From positions 2,108,001 to 2,172,000 of the forward strand of contig NC_013517.1 in the NCBI RefSeq assembly GCF_000024405.1: 64,000 nucleotides of DNA. The letters run 5' to 3'. Below the pieces are notes generated by a model. That model searched no databases, was not told the DNA's origin, and saw only the letters and a program-made list of their open reading frames with translations. Source of the stretch: Sebaldella termitidis ATCC 33386. Lineage in GTDB: Bacteria > Fusobacteriota > Fusobacteriia > Fusobacteriales > Leptotrichiaceae. How positions within the stretch are numbered: the stretch's first letter is position 1; each line of letters opens with the position of its first letter. The position numbers and the translations under genes were made by a program. Below, piece after piece: positions 25,866 to 35,014 of the stretch.

Positions 25866-27356
25866 GTGAATATAACTTTATATAGAAAATATAGACCTCA
25901 AAATTTCGAGGAAATTGCCGGGCAGGGACATATAGTCAAGGCAATAAGAAATTCTTTAAAAGAAAATAAATTATCTCATGCTTATCTTTTCAACGGACCG
26001 AGAGGAGTGGGAAAGACTACAATAGCCAGATTAATAGCAAAAGGGGTTAACTGTCTGACTAACGGTATTTCCGACCATCCATGCGGTACTTGCGATAACT
26101 GCCGCGAAATAGCAGCGGGGATTTCTATGGATATGGTGGAAATAGATGCTGCTTCAAACAGAGGAATAGACGAGATAAGAGAGCTGAAAGAAAAAATAAA
26201 CTATCAGCCTGTAAACGGCAATAAAAAGGTATATATAATAGATGAAGTTCACATGCTTACAAAAGAAGCATTTAATGCTCTTTTGAAGACTCTGGAAGAA
26301 CCGCCTTCACATGTTATATTTATTCTTGCTACTACTGAGGTGGATAAAATACCTGATACTGTAATATCAAGATGTCAAAGATATGACTTTCTTCCATTAA
26401 ATATGAATGATATTATAGAAATGCTGAAAATGGTTGCTGAAAAAGAAAATATAAAAATAGATGAGGAAAGTCTGAAGCTTATTTACAGAAAATCCGAAGG
26501 AAGCGCCAGAGACAGTTTTTCTATTTTTGAACAGGTAGCATCTAATTTTTCCGGTGAAGAAATAGATATAGAAAAGACTCAGACAGCTTTGGGAGTGATC
26601 CCTGACAAGCTTTTGAATGAATTTCTGACAGTGGTATCCAATGGAGATAAAATCGGCGGAATAGATTTTGTGGATAAATTATGGGAAGATGGTATTCTGA
26701 TAGAAAATTTTCTGAAGGATTTTTCATATTTTTTGAAGGAAAATCTAAAAAGAGAGGATTCTATCGGGATAGACAGAACTTTATCACTAATAAGCGTAAT
26801 TTACTTTGTTCTGGGAGAATTCAGATATGAAGAGGACAAAAGGCTGCTTGGTTATGTTCTTATAAATGAAATATTCAAACAAGAGGCACCCGTTGTTATT
26901 ACAGAAGTAAGACAGGAATATAAAGCAGCAGAATCAGCTCCGAAAAGTACTCAGGAGATACCAGCGGGCAATACTCAGATACAGGAAACAGCTCCGAGTC
27001 CTTCTGTGGAACTTTCCGATCTTAATATAAATATTATAGAAAAAAAATGGCCTTTATTTAAGGGAGAGCTAAAAAAAGAGAGCATCATGCTGTCTGCATT
27101 CCTTACAGATACCACTCCTGTGGAGCTGGAGGGTGATAAGCTGATGCTGGGGCTTCCGGGATGGCAGTCCTTCCACCGTGAAAAAATAGAAGATAAAGAT
27201 AATAAGCTTAAAATAGAAAAAATATTAAAAAAAATATACGGTGCGAAATTAATTATAAATACAAAATTAATCGGAGAACAGCCGAAAAATGAATCTGACG
27301 AATTCATCAATAAAGTCATAGACTTTTTTGATGCTGAAATAATTGAAAAAAAATAA
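25866..27356 (+). CDS. dnaX: DNA polymerase III subunit gamma/tau
   Basis: DnaX is the clamp-loader ATPase. The 496-residue protein begins LYRKYRPQNFEEIAGQ and has the Walker A loop GPRGVGKTT (44-52), a zinc-binding set C63, C73, C76 and C79, the Walker B DEVHML and the sensor SRCQRYDF. A Ser/Ala/Pro-rich linker near 350-380 leads to a C-terminal domain. The start is GTG, placed by TGGGAGAA 9 nt upstream. An A-run near 27040 could allow slippage, but no evidence of a short gamma form is visible. Confidence 0.95.
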   Translation: MNITLYRKYRPQNFEEIAGQGHIVKAIRNSLKENKLSHAYLFNGPRGVGKTTIARLIAKGVNCLTNGISDHPCGTCDNCREIAAGISMDMVEIDAASNRGIDEIRELKEKINYQPVNGNKKVYIIDEVHMLTKEAFNALLKTLEEPPSHVIFILATTEVDKIPDTVISRCQRYDFLPLNMNDIIEMLKMVAEKENIKIDEESLKLIYRKSEGSARDSFSIFEQVASNFSGEEIDIEKTQTALGVIPDKLLNEFLTVVSNGDKIGGIDFVDKLWEDGILIENFLKDFSYFLKENLKREDSIGIDRTLSLISVIYFVLGEFRYEEDKRLLGYVLINEIFKQEAPVVITEVRQEYKAAESAPKSTQEIPAGNTQIQETAPSPSVELSDLNINIIEKKWPLFKGELKKESIMLSAFLTDTTPVELEGDKLMLGLPGWQSFHREKIEDKDNKLKIEKILKKIYGAKLIINTKLIGEQPKNESDEFINKVIDFFDAEIIEKK

Positions 27357-27372
27357 GACGGGAGTGAATGGT

Positions 27373-27831
27373 ATGAAAGTAAAAGTGATACTAAAAGAGA
27401 ATATCAAGGGCGTAGGAAAAAAAGATGAAATAATAGAGGTTAAGGACGGTTATGCAAATAACTTTTTATTTGCACAGAATAAGGCAGTTCCTGCCACTGA
27501 GGAAAATATAAAGAAGCTTCAAAATAAAGCAGAAAAAAATAAGAAGGACCATGCTAAGGAAGTAAAAAAAGCAGAGGAAATAAAAGGAAAAATTAATAAT
27601 AAGGAAATAGTTCTTGCAGTAAAGGCAGGAGAAAACGGAAAGGTTTTCGGATCAATAGGATCAAAGGAAATAGTGGATGAAGTAAAAAAAGTTTTTGGAC
27701 TGGCTATAGATAAGAAAAAAATAGATGGTGAAAATTCAAGAATGAAAGAATTAGGCGTTCATGATGTGGAAGTAAAGCTGCACAGCGAGGTAAAGGCCAT
27801 ATTAAAAGTGAAATTAATAAATAAGGAGTAA
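27373..27831 (+). CDS. rplI: 50S ribosomal protein L9
   Basis: The 152-residue protein begins KVKVILKENIKGVGKKDEI, contains the L9 signature stretch VKDGYANNFL near residue 24, a long lysine-rich helix (about 45-75) and a C-terminal rRNA-binding domain (KVFGSIGSKEI). An upstream in-frame ATG at 27343 lies within dnaX and adds ten unconserved residues, so ATG 27373 is preferred. dnaB follows after 2 nt, the common rplI-dnaB pair. Confidence 0.96.
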   Translation: MKVKVILKENIKGVGKKDEIIEVKDGYANNFLFAQNKAVPATEENIKKLQNKAEKNKKDHAKEVKKAEEIKGKINNKEIVLAVKAGENGKVFGSIGSKEIVDEVKKVFGLAIDKKKIDGENSRMKELGVHDVEVKLHSEVKAILKVKLINKE

Positions 27832-27833
27832 AT

Positions 27834-29210
27834 ATGGACCAGAATGCAGTAAAAACACCATATAATATAGAAGCGGAAGAGGCGCTTCTGGGGTCAATAT
27901 TCATAAAACCCGATGTTCTTTCGGAAATTATAGAGCTTGTTACAGAAGATGATTTTTATAAAAATAACTATAAAATTATTTTTATGGAAATGAAGGAAAT
28001 ATACAGAAGTTCAGCAGTAATAGATTCATTACTGCTGATAAATTCTTTAAACAGAAAAGGTGTTCTGGAAGATATAGGCGGAGAACAGCTTATATATGAC
28101 CTTACAGAAGCAGTTCCTACTGCTGCCAATGCAAAGATGTACGCACAAATAATCAGAGACAACGCAGTGCAGAGAAAGCTGATAGATACAGGAAGTAAAA
28201 TAGTCGAAATGGCCTATAAAGGTTATGATGATGTGCAGACAATGCTTGATAAATCTGAAAGCATGATTTTTAAAATAGCAGAATTCAAGCAGAAAAAAGA
28301 CGTAATAACATTAAAGGAACTGGCAAATCTGGAATTGGAAAGAATGGAAAAAATGCCTAAAGGATCAGGAATAACAGGTATCAGTTCAGGATTCACGGAT
28401 TTTGATTCTATGACAAGCGGATTTCACGGTTCTGACCTTCTTATTCTTGCGGCAAGACCTGCTATGGGGAAAACCGCTTTTGCTCTAAATCTGGCACTGA
28501 ATATAGCAAGACAGAATAAATCAGTGCTGGTTTTCAGTCTGGAGATGTCAAATGTGCAGCTTTACCAGAGACTTCTTGCAATGGAGACAAGGATACCGCT
28601 TACTAAGCTGAGAGAAGCAAGGCTATCGGAAACAGAATGGGCTGCACTGGCAAACGGAGTCGGGAAGCTTGCAGATCTTCCGTTTTATATCTCTGATGCA
28701 CCGGGAATCAATGTTCTTGAGATAAAAGCAATAGCACGTAGACTGAGAGCCGAGGGGAAGCTGGATGCTATTGTAATAGATTATCTTCAGCTTATTACAG
28801 GTACTGACGGAGGAAGAAAGAGCAGGGAGCAGGAAATATCAGAGATATCAAGATCATTAAAAATAATAGCCAAAGAGCTGGATATTCCTGTAATAACACT
28901 TTCACAGCTGTCAAGAGCACCGGAATTAAGAGCAGATAAAAGACCTATGTTATCAGATTTGAGAGAATCCGGAGCCATAGAACAGGATGCCGATATAGTT
29001 CTGTTTTTATACAGAGATGAATATTATAATGAACAGAACAGGGGAGAAGGCGGCGAAAGTACTCCTAATCCTGAGCCGGCAGTGGTAAATAACATACCGG
29101 TAACTGAGGTAATTATAGGTAAGCAGAGAAACGGTCCGGTGGGAACCGTAAAAATAGGATTTCTGAAAGAACAGCAGAGATTTGTAAATATAACTTTCAG
29201 AACGGATTAA
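27834..29210 (+). CDS. dnaB: Replicative DNA helicase DnaB
   Basis: DnaB is the hexameric 5'-3' helicase of the replication fork. The 458-residue protein has the N-terminal scaffold domain (PYNIEAEEALLGSI), a linker, and a RecA-like domain with Walker A AARPAMGKTAF near residue 207, the DYLQLI Walker B and SDLRESGAIEQDADIV near 376. No intein interrupts it. GGAG lies just before the ATG, which immediately follows rplI. Confidence 0.97.
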   Translation: MDQNAVKTPYNIEAEEALLGSIFIKPDVLSEIIELVTEDDFYKNNYKIIFMEMKEIYRSSAVIDSLLLINSLNRKGVLEDIGGEQLIYDLTEAVPTAANAKMYAQIIRDNAVQRKLIDTGSKIVEMAYKGYDDVQTMLDKSESMIFKIAEFKQKKDVITLKELANLELERMEKMPKGSGITGISSGFTDFDSMTSGFHGSDLLILAARPAMGKTAFALNLALNIARQNKSVLVFSLEMSNVQLYQRLLAMETRIPLTKLREARLSETEWAALANGVGKLADLPFYISDAPGINVLEIKAIARRLRAEGKLDAIVIDYLQLITGTDGGRKSREQEISEISRSLKIIAKELDIPVITLSQLSRAPELRADKRPMLSDLRESGAIEQDADIVLFLYRDEYYNEQNRGEGGESTPNPEPAVVNNIPVTEVIIGKQRNGPVGTVKIGFLKEQQRFVNITFRTD

Positions 29211-29303
29211 TAACTTATAGACAGCTGTACTTAATTATATGAAAAAGTCTTTCATCTTTAAATCAGACTGTAAGACAGCGCATAAGATTAATTAGGAGGA
29301 AAA

Positions 29304-30566
29304 ATGAACACAAGAAAAATCGAATTATTAGCACCCGCAGGTAATCTTGAAAAACTGCAGTCTGCATTTCATTTTGGAGCAGATGCCTGCTATATAGGCG
29401 GAAATGCTTTTAATTTAAGAGGGATGTCAGCAAATTTTAAGAACCCTGAACTGGAAGAAGCAGTAAAATTTGCACATAATATAAATAAAAAAATCTATAT
29501 AACCTTAAATATATTTGCACATAATAAAGAGATTGACCATCTTCCGGAATTTATAAAATTTCTGGAAGGTGCAAATGTAGATGGAGTAATAGTAGCAGAT
29601 TTAGGAGTTTTTCAGCTGGTAAGGGAAATAGCCCCTGATCTTGATGTGCATGTAAGTACACAGGCTAATAATACAAACTGGAGAAGTGTAAAGCTGTGGA
29701 AAGATTTAGGAGCTAAAAGAGTAATACTTGCCCGTGAAATGTCTCTTGATGAAATAAAAGAAATAAGGGAAAAAGTTCCTGACATTCAGCTGGAAGTGTT
29801 TATTCACGGAGCAATGTGTATGGCAGTATCGGGAAGATGTCTTCTGAGTAATTATTTTACAGCAAGAGATGCTAACAGGGGAGTATGCGCACAAAGCTGC
29901 AGATGGAATTATAAGGTTGTCGCGGAAAACAGACCCGGACAGTATCATGATGTGGTAGAGGATGAAGACGGTACATTCATATTTAATGCAAAAGATCTCT
30001 GCACTATTGAGTTTATAGACCAGCTCATAGAAACAGGAGTAGATTCGCTGAAAATAGAAGGACGTATGAAAAGCATCTATTATAATTCCACAGTAGTAAA
30101 ACAATACAGAGAAGCAATCGACCTCTATCTGAAAGGTGAGTATAAATATGATCCTAAGTGGCTTCATGAGCTTCAGACAATAAGCCACAGACTTTACTCA
30201 AAAGGATTTTATTTGGGAAAAACAACAGAGGAAGACCAGAATTATAATACTAATCTATCTTACAGCCAGACCTATCAGTTGGTAGCAAATGTACTGGAAA
30301 AAAGAGAAAATAATCAGTATCTGCTTCAGATAAGAAACAGGCTGTCAGTCGATGATGAGGTAGAATTGATAAGACCTGCAGGAGATCCGCAAAAATTCAG
30401 AATAACAGAATTTTTAAATACAAAAAATGATGAGACAGTAAATGTAGTGCACCCTAATACACTTGCACTTATTACAAGCGAACTGGAAATGGAACCAAAG
30501 GACTTATTAAGAGTAAAGCTTCCTTTAGGCGAAAGTGAAAGCGATATAGATAAAGAAAGTAATTAA
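29304..30566 (+). CDS. Peptidase U32 family protein (TrhP/RlhA-like)
   Basis: The 420-residue protein has the U32 pattern: ELLAPAGNLEKLQSAFHFGADACYIGG at the start, STQANNTNW near 117, EVFIHGAMCMAVSGRC near 158, and the following cluster of cysteines with C-x-x-x-C (GVCAQSCRWNY). U32 proteins were named as collagenases, but several act in prephenate-dependent RNA hydroxylation, such as TrhP for tRNA 5-hydroxyuridine. The TrhP-like length and Cys cluster favour that role. The exact RNA target is not shown. Confidence 0.87.
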   Translation: MNTRKIELLAPAGNLEKLQSAFHFGADACYIGGNAFNLRGMSANFKNPELEEAVKFAHNINKKIYITLNIFAHNKEIDHLPEFIKFLEGANVDGVIVADLGVFQLVREIAPDLDVHVSTQANNTNWRSVKLWKDLGAKRVILAREMSLDEIKEIREKVPDIQLEVFIHGAMCMAVSGRCLLSNYFTARDANRGVCAQSCRWNYKVVAENRPGQYHDVVEDEDGTFIFNAKDLCTIEFIDQLIETGVDSLKIEGRMKSIYYNSTVVKQYREAIDLYLKGEYKYDPKWLHELQTISHRLYSKGFYLGKTTEEDQNYNTNLSYSQTYQLVANVLEKRENNQYLLQIRNRLSVDDEVELIRPAGDPQKFRITEFLNTKNDETVNVVHPNTLALITSELEMEPKDLLRVKLPLGESESDIDKESN

Positions 30567-30570
30567 CAAA

Positions 30571-30600
30571 GAACTTGCCTTGAAGGTGAGTTTTTTTCTT
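30571..30600 (+). terminator. Terminator after the U32 gene
   Basis: AACTTGCC pairs with GGTGAGTT around a short loop, with G-U pairs, and T7 follows. Confidence 0.68.
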
Positions 30601-30680
30601 TATTGATATAAAAACTAAAATTAGACTTATTTTAAAATATAGTATAAAATGTAGTTATAATAATGTAAAGGAATGATAAT

Positions 30681-31271
30681 ATGAATTTTCTTGGGCATTC
30701 AAGAATCTCTATGGAGATTGACATAAAAACTATGTATGGTAATTTTACGGGTGATTTTTATAAAGGCAGACTGGAGAATCTTAAGCTTCCCTCTGATGTG
30801 AAAAACGGTTTGTTTCTGCATAGAAAAATAGATTCAATATCTGATACAGGAAATATTCTTACCGAAAAGATAGATAAAAAATTCTCTATTTTCAGGGGGG
30901 TTATTTCTGATATTATAATAGATCATTTTCTTGCACTGGAATGGGAGAAGCTGTTTAATGAAGACCTGAATGACAGTATAAAAATGGTATACAGAGAACT
31001 GGACAAATACAGGGATATTTATACGAAAGATTTCACAGAAGTTTATAACTGGATATCCCAAAATAACATACTCTATTCTTATAAAAATCCTGAGAATATA
31101 AAAAAGACTTTTGCAGGAATTTCTAAAAGAGTGAGAAAAGGAAATATATTAACAGAGGTATATGATGAGCTTATAAAAAAATATGATTTATTCCACAGGC
31201 TGGGTATAGAGGAATTCAGGAGGACAGCAGATATCGTCCATACAGAATACGCACCTTTTGACAATAAATAA
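30681..31271 (+). CDS. ACP phosphodiesterase-like protein (AcpH family)
   Basis: The 196-residue protein has the AcpH features: MNFLGHSRIS at the start, GNFTGDFYKG near residue 20, LFLHRKIDSISD near 44 and DIIIDHFLALEW near 72. The His/Asp residues of these segments bind metal in the family. AcpH removes the phosphopantetheine arm from acyl carrier protein. It is divergent from the E. coli enzyme, so the substrate is an inference. It stands alone between terminator-like regions. Confidence 0.8.
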   Translation: MNFLGHSRISMEIDIKTMYGNFTGDFYKGRLENLKLPSDVKNGLFLHRKIDSISDTGNILTEKIDKKFSIFRGVISDIIIDHFLALEWEKLFNEDLNDSIKMVYRELDKYRDIYTKDFTEVYNWISQNNILYSYKNPENIKKTFAGISKRVRKGNILTEVYDELIKKYDLFHRLGIEEFRRTADIVHTEYAPFDNK

Positions 31272-31372
31272 GCTGTCAAAGGTAATTCTATATAATAAAG
31301 TTCTTTAGTTATGATATAATACGAAAAATAAGTTTTGTATTCAAGAATTTAGTGTAAAATAAGGAGTGTGAA

Positions 31373-32878
31373 ATGTCAGAAAATAAAGAAAATATAGAGA
31401 AAAAAGAATTAGCAGAGGAAAAAGAAAATAATACGGAAATTTCTGAAGAAAATACTGAGATATCTCAGGAAAATACAGGAAAAAATATTTCGGAAGAAAT
31501 AGAACCGGAAACAGGAGAGGATAAAAATCCCGAAATTTTTATCCATGAAACTGAAGAAGAAGCTAAAATTGAAGAAAATCCTGAAGAGGAGCTTTTGGAT
31601 GAAAATATTAAGGATAAATTTGACCCCGCAAAGTATGTTCCTTATGATCCAGGGGTAAAGAGCCGCGGAAATAGCAGCAAGCTTCCTTATATAATATTTG
31701 GAATTATAGTGGCTTTGGGAATACTTCTTTATATTATAATTGGAAACATGGGAGGCGGTAATAGAATAGGCGACCTCGCTCAGGAAGAAGAACAGACTGA
31801 AATTGAACAGACTGCTGCTCCAAGCACAGATATTAATGATTATAAAAAGAAATACTGGAGCGGCGATTCGAGCATAACGATAACAGATGCTTTCTCAGGA
31901 TATAAAAATGCTAAAAATATAGAATATCTTTTGTATGAAAAAGATGGAAGAACGGTTTTTCAGGTTAAGGCAGAGCTGGAGGTAAAGCAGATTCTCGATT
32001 ATAACGGTCCTGATATAAAAATCGGAAATGACGGAGACCTGTCTGAAACAGCATATCTGTATTTCAGAAAGCATCAGAATGATATAAAGATTTATGATAA
32101 CAGTTATTTTTATATACCAAAGGAAAATACAGGAAGTGAAAATCTGGATTTATCCAAAAGAGAAGTAGAAATAACAAACGGGAACGAAGTATATAAAGCT
32201 GAGTATTCCAATGGTTTGAATGATATATATAATGACAGTTTTAATTATGGTGCAATGCTGAAAAATATGAATAATTTTTATTTAAAAGTAGTTCCTAAAA
32301 AATCAACTAGTATAAGCGTAAAATTTGAAACTAAGGAAAAGGCTGATGAGGAATTAAATAAGGTATATCAGCACCTCACGGGAATACTTAATGATGACCA
32401 GAAGTCAAAGCTTACATCTTCCCAAAAAGCATGGCTGGATTACAGAGACAGCGAGTTTAAATTTTTGAATTCTGTATTCTTTATAAAAGATATACCAAAT
32501 TCTGCAGAAATTTCGAATAGATTTTCTGAAAAATACAAAATAAAAATAATAGAAAACAGAATCAGCGAATTGAATACATATAAAGAACTGGTAGATAAAA
32601 AAGGTACAGTAAAACTTGATGAAACAGAAATAAACAAGCAGATGGAAAATCTGAAGCAGAGATATGCAACACTGCTTACACATCTGAGCGGTGACAGTCT
32701 GCAGTTTATGAAAGATTCGGAAACAAAATGGTCTTCTTTTGCAGATACTGATCTGATATTCGTTCAGAGCCTTTCTGCTGTACTTCCGGAAGGAGAAACA
32801 TCACAGTTTTCAATAGGATTTGAGCCTTACAGTATAAGACTGAAGATGCTTCAGGTATATGATGATATCTTATTTTAA
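31373..32878 (+). CDS. Membrane protein with acidic repeat N-terminus and C-terminal LprI-like domains
   Basis: The 501-residue protein starts with about 80 very Glu-rich residues containing repeated E-N-T-E-I-S units. One membrane span (104-124) and an exported part follow. Residues about 325-375 contain LTSSQKAWLDYRDSEFKF, the W-x-x-Y-R-D signature of the LprI/DUF1311 domain found in lysozyme inhibitors. A second, weaker copy (FMKDSETKWSSFADTDLIF) lies near 445-470. A role in protecting the cell wall from lysozyme is inferred. The middle domain (150-320) is unrecognised. Confidence 0.7.
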   Translation: MSENKENIEKKELAEEKENNTEISEENTEISQENTGKNISEEIEPETGEDKNPEIFIHETEEEAKIEENPEEELLDENIKDKFDPAKYVPYDPGVKSRGNSSKLPYIIFGIIVALGILLYIIIGNMGGGNRIGDLAQEEEQTEIEQTAAPSTDINDYKKKYWSGDSSITITDAFSGYKNAKNIEYLLYEKDGRTVFQVKAELEVKQILDYNGPDIKIGNDGDLSETAYLYFRKHQNDIKIYDNSYFYIPKENTGSENLDLSKREVEITNGNEVYKAEYSNGLNDIYNDSFNYGAMLKNMNNFYLKVVPKKSTSISVKFETKEKADEELNKVYQHLTGILNDDQKSKLTSSQKAWLDYRDSEFKFLNSVFFIKDIPNSAEISNRFSEKYKIKIIENRISELNTYKELVDKKGTVKLDETEINKQMENLKQRYATLLTHLSGDSLQFMKDSETKWSSFADTDLIFVQSLSAVLPEGETSQFSIGFEPYSIRLKMLQVYDDILF

Positions 32879-32926
32879 GAAGATCGTACTGTAGTTTATC
32901 AAATAAGTAAAAAAACATATATAAAT

Positions 32927-32967
32927 AAAACAGGAATTATCATTTTACAGATAATTCCTGTTTTTTA
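32927..32967. terminator. Bidirectional terminator between the LprI-like and PBP genes
   Basis: AACAGGAATTATC pairs with GATAATTCCTGTT around a short loop, flanked by A- and T-runs. The converging genes on both strands can share it. Confidence 0.9.
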
Positions 32968-32983
32968 TTTTAATAAATTATTT

Positions 32984-35014
32984 TTAAAAGAAACCTTCGA
33001 GTCCCATTCTGTACTTATTCTGAAGTTCCACAGGCTCTGTACCGACTTTGAATAATGCTGTTCTTTTATCCATATTATCAGTATCAAGAAGACCGGTTTT
33101 CAAATCAATATCTCTCATAGAAAGATCCTTACTTTTTATGTAGTCATCAATAAAGGCAAAATTACCTACTTCAAATCCTTCAAGATTAACAACAGTCTGC
33201 ATATAGTTTTTCCAGATAGGAGCAGCAGCAGCTCCTCCAGTCATTCCGCCGCCCATAGATTTATTATCATCGTTACCGACATATACTATGGTTACCAGTG
33301 TAGGTGTGTATCCTGTGAACCATGCAGAACCATAGTCACTTGTAGTTCCAGTCTTTCCGGCTTCCGGTATAAGCTGTCCGTTTTTAAATACTTTTGCACT
33401 TTGACCTGTACCATATTTTACCGCACTTTCAAGCATGAAAGTAATCAGTGCCACATCTTCAGGTTCATATATTTTTACTTTTTCCTGTTCTTTTTTAGCA
33501 TCATAAATAACTTCACCATATTTATTTTCTATTTTATATATAAATATAGGTTTAACTCTGTAACCGCCGTTAGCAATAGCTGAATAAGCCTTTGCCATAT
33601 TAAGGGGGTTAGTGGTAATAGATCCTAAGGCAAGGGTAAGATCCCGAGGGAAGTCTCCGCCTTCTATACCGGCATCACGCCAGATTTTTTCCACTTTATC
33701 TATACCAATCTGCTGTAATAATTTTACAGGTACTACGTTATTTGAGATTTCAATGGCTTTTAGCAGACTCATGCCGCCTCTGAATTTTCTGTCATAGTTA
33801 TTCGGGCTCCATCCAGGAGTGGTAAAAGGAGAATCCTCTATAACAGTATTCATAGGAATATTCTGCTGTATTGCAGCCAGATAAATAAACGGCTTATATG
33901 ATGAACCGGGCTGTCTTGTAGAGCTTATTGCCCTGTTAAAATCACCTTTTCTGTAATTTTTCCCGCCGACCATAGCTTTTACAAATCCTGTATTAGGATC
34001 CATTGAGATTAATGCTCCGTTTAGTTTTTCACGTCTTTTCAGGTTGTAATTATTGTGAAAAGCTTTGTAAGCAGCTCTCTGCATATCAAGGTCAACTGTA
34101 GTATATATTTTATATCCATCAAACAGAGCTTTTTGATCGCTCTCATTGATTTTTAGTATTCTTTTTGCTTCGCTTATAGCAATAGATGTAAATTCCGGCG
34201 CATTATTTGAAACCGAAATTTGTTCGTCTTCATTCAGATCAGCATTTAAGTCGCTGTTTTTAGAAAGTACAATTTTTTGGTTCAATGCTTCTTCATATTG
34301 TGCTTCGGTAATAAACTTATATTTGTACATCTGTGCCAAAACTACCTGCTGACGTTCTATTGCATTTTTCATATTTTTTGTAGGCGAATATTTTGTAGGA
34401 GATTTTGGAATACTTGCAAGTATCGCAGCTTCAGCAATTGTAAGATCCTTTGGTTCCTTATCAAAATATTTTCTTGCTGCATTTTTGATTCCGTATGATC
34501 CGTTACCAAAATAGATGGTATTTAGATAATTTTCAAGAATTTCGTCTTTAGTATATCTTCTCTCTATCTCAATAGCAAGCAGAGCTTCTTTCAGCTTTCT
34601 GTCAAATGATCTTTCAGGAGACAGAAATGCATTTTTCGCAAGCTGCTGGGTAATGGAACTTCCGCCTTCTTTGGCGCTGCCGGTAACATTAGATAATACT
34701 GCTTTACCGAGTCTCATAAAGTCAAAACCATGGTGTGTTCTGAATTTTCTGTCCTCTATAGCAAGAAAAGCGTTCTGAACATCCATGGGAACTTCGCTTA
34801 TATGAACCGGAGCCCTGTTTTCCAAAGTGATGATGTCCAACTGGTTTCCATTAATGTCATAAATAACAGTAGGGGAAATAGGCTGGTAATTTTCAATTAC
34901 TTCTGAATTGGGAAGCTCTTTCTTTACCTGATATACAAGAACCCCCACGGCAATAAGCAATGCTATAAATAGAAAAATAAAAATTTTTATTGCTATAGAT
35001 AATTTTGATTTCAT
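32984..35014 (-). CDS. Class A penicillin-binding protein (PBP1A-type)
   Basis: This bifunctional enzyme polymerises glycan strands and cross-links peptidoglycan. After a short cytoplasmic tail and a membrane anchor (about residues 8-28) comes the transglycosylase domain, with EDRKFRTHHGFD near 84 and GGSSITQQLAKN near 117. The transpeptidase domain has the Ser-x-x-Lys site in PGSSYKPF, S-N-N in EISNNVVP and the K-T-G-T box in AGKTGTTSDYGSAW. A GGGAG site sets the start at 35014. The earlier ATG at 35050 lies within rlmN. The product is 676 residues. Confidence 0.94.
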   Translation of the reverse strand: MKSKLSIAIKIFIFLFIALLIAVGVLVYQVKKELPNSEVIENYQPISPTVIYDINGNQLDIITLENRAPVHISEVPMDVQNAFLAIEDRKFRTHHGFDFMRLGKAVLSNVTGSAKEGGSSITQQLAKNAFLSPERSFDRKLKEALLAIEIERRYTKDEILENYLNTIYFGNGSYGIKNAARKYFDKEPKDLTIAEAAILASIPKSPTKYSPTKNMKNAIERQQVVLAQMYKYKFITEAQYEEALNQKIVLSKNSDLNADLNEDEQISVSNNAPEFTSIAISEAKRILKINESDQKALFDGYKIYTTVDLDMQRAAYKAFHNNYNLKRREKLNGALISMDPNTGFVKAMVGGKNYRKGDFNRAISSTRQPGSSYKPFIYLAAIQQNIPMNTVIEDSPFTTPGWSPNNYDRKFRGGMSLLKAIEISNNVVPVKLLQQIGIDKVEKIWRDAGIEGGDFPRDLTLALGSITTNPLNMAKAYSAIANGGYRVKPIFIYKIENKYGEVIYDAKKEQEKVKIYEPEDVALITFMLESAVKYGTGQSAKVFKNGQLIPEAGKTGTTSDYGSAWFTGYTPTLVTIVYVGNDDNKSMGGGMTGGAAAAPIWKNYMQTVVNLEGFEVGNFAFIDDYIKSKDLSMRDIDLKTGLLDTDNMDKRTALFKVGTEPVELQNKYRMGLEGFF

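Noticed and set aside
27035-27050. A-run in dnaX as a programmed frameshift for the gamma form
   Set aside because: The run lies beyond the ATPase domain, and no hairpin or early stop arrangement like that of E. coli is evident. The full-length frame is intact.
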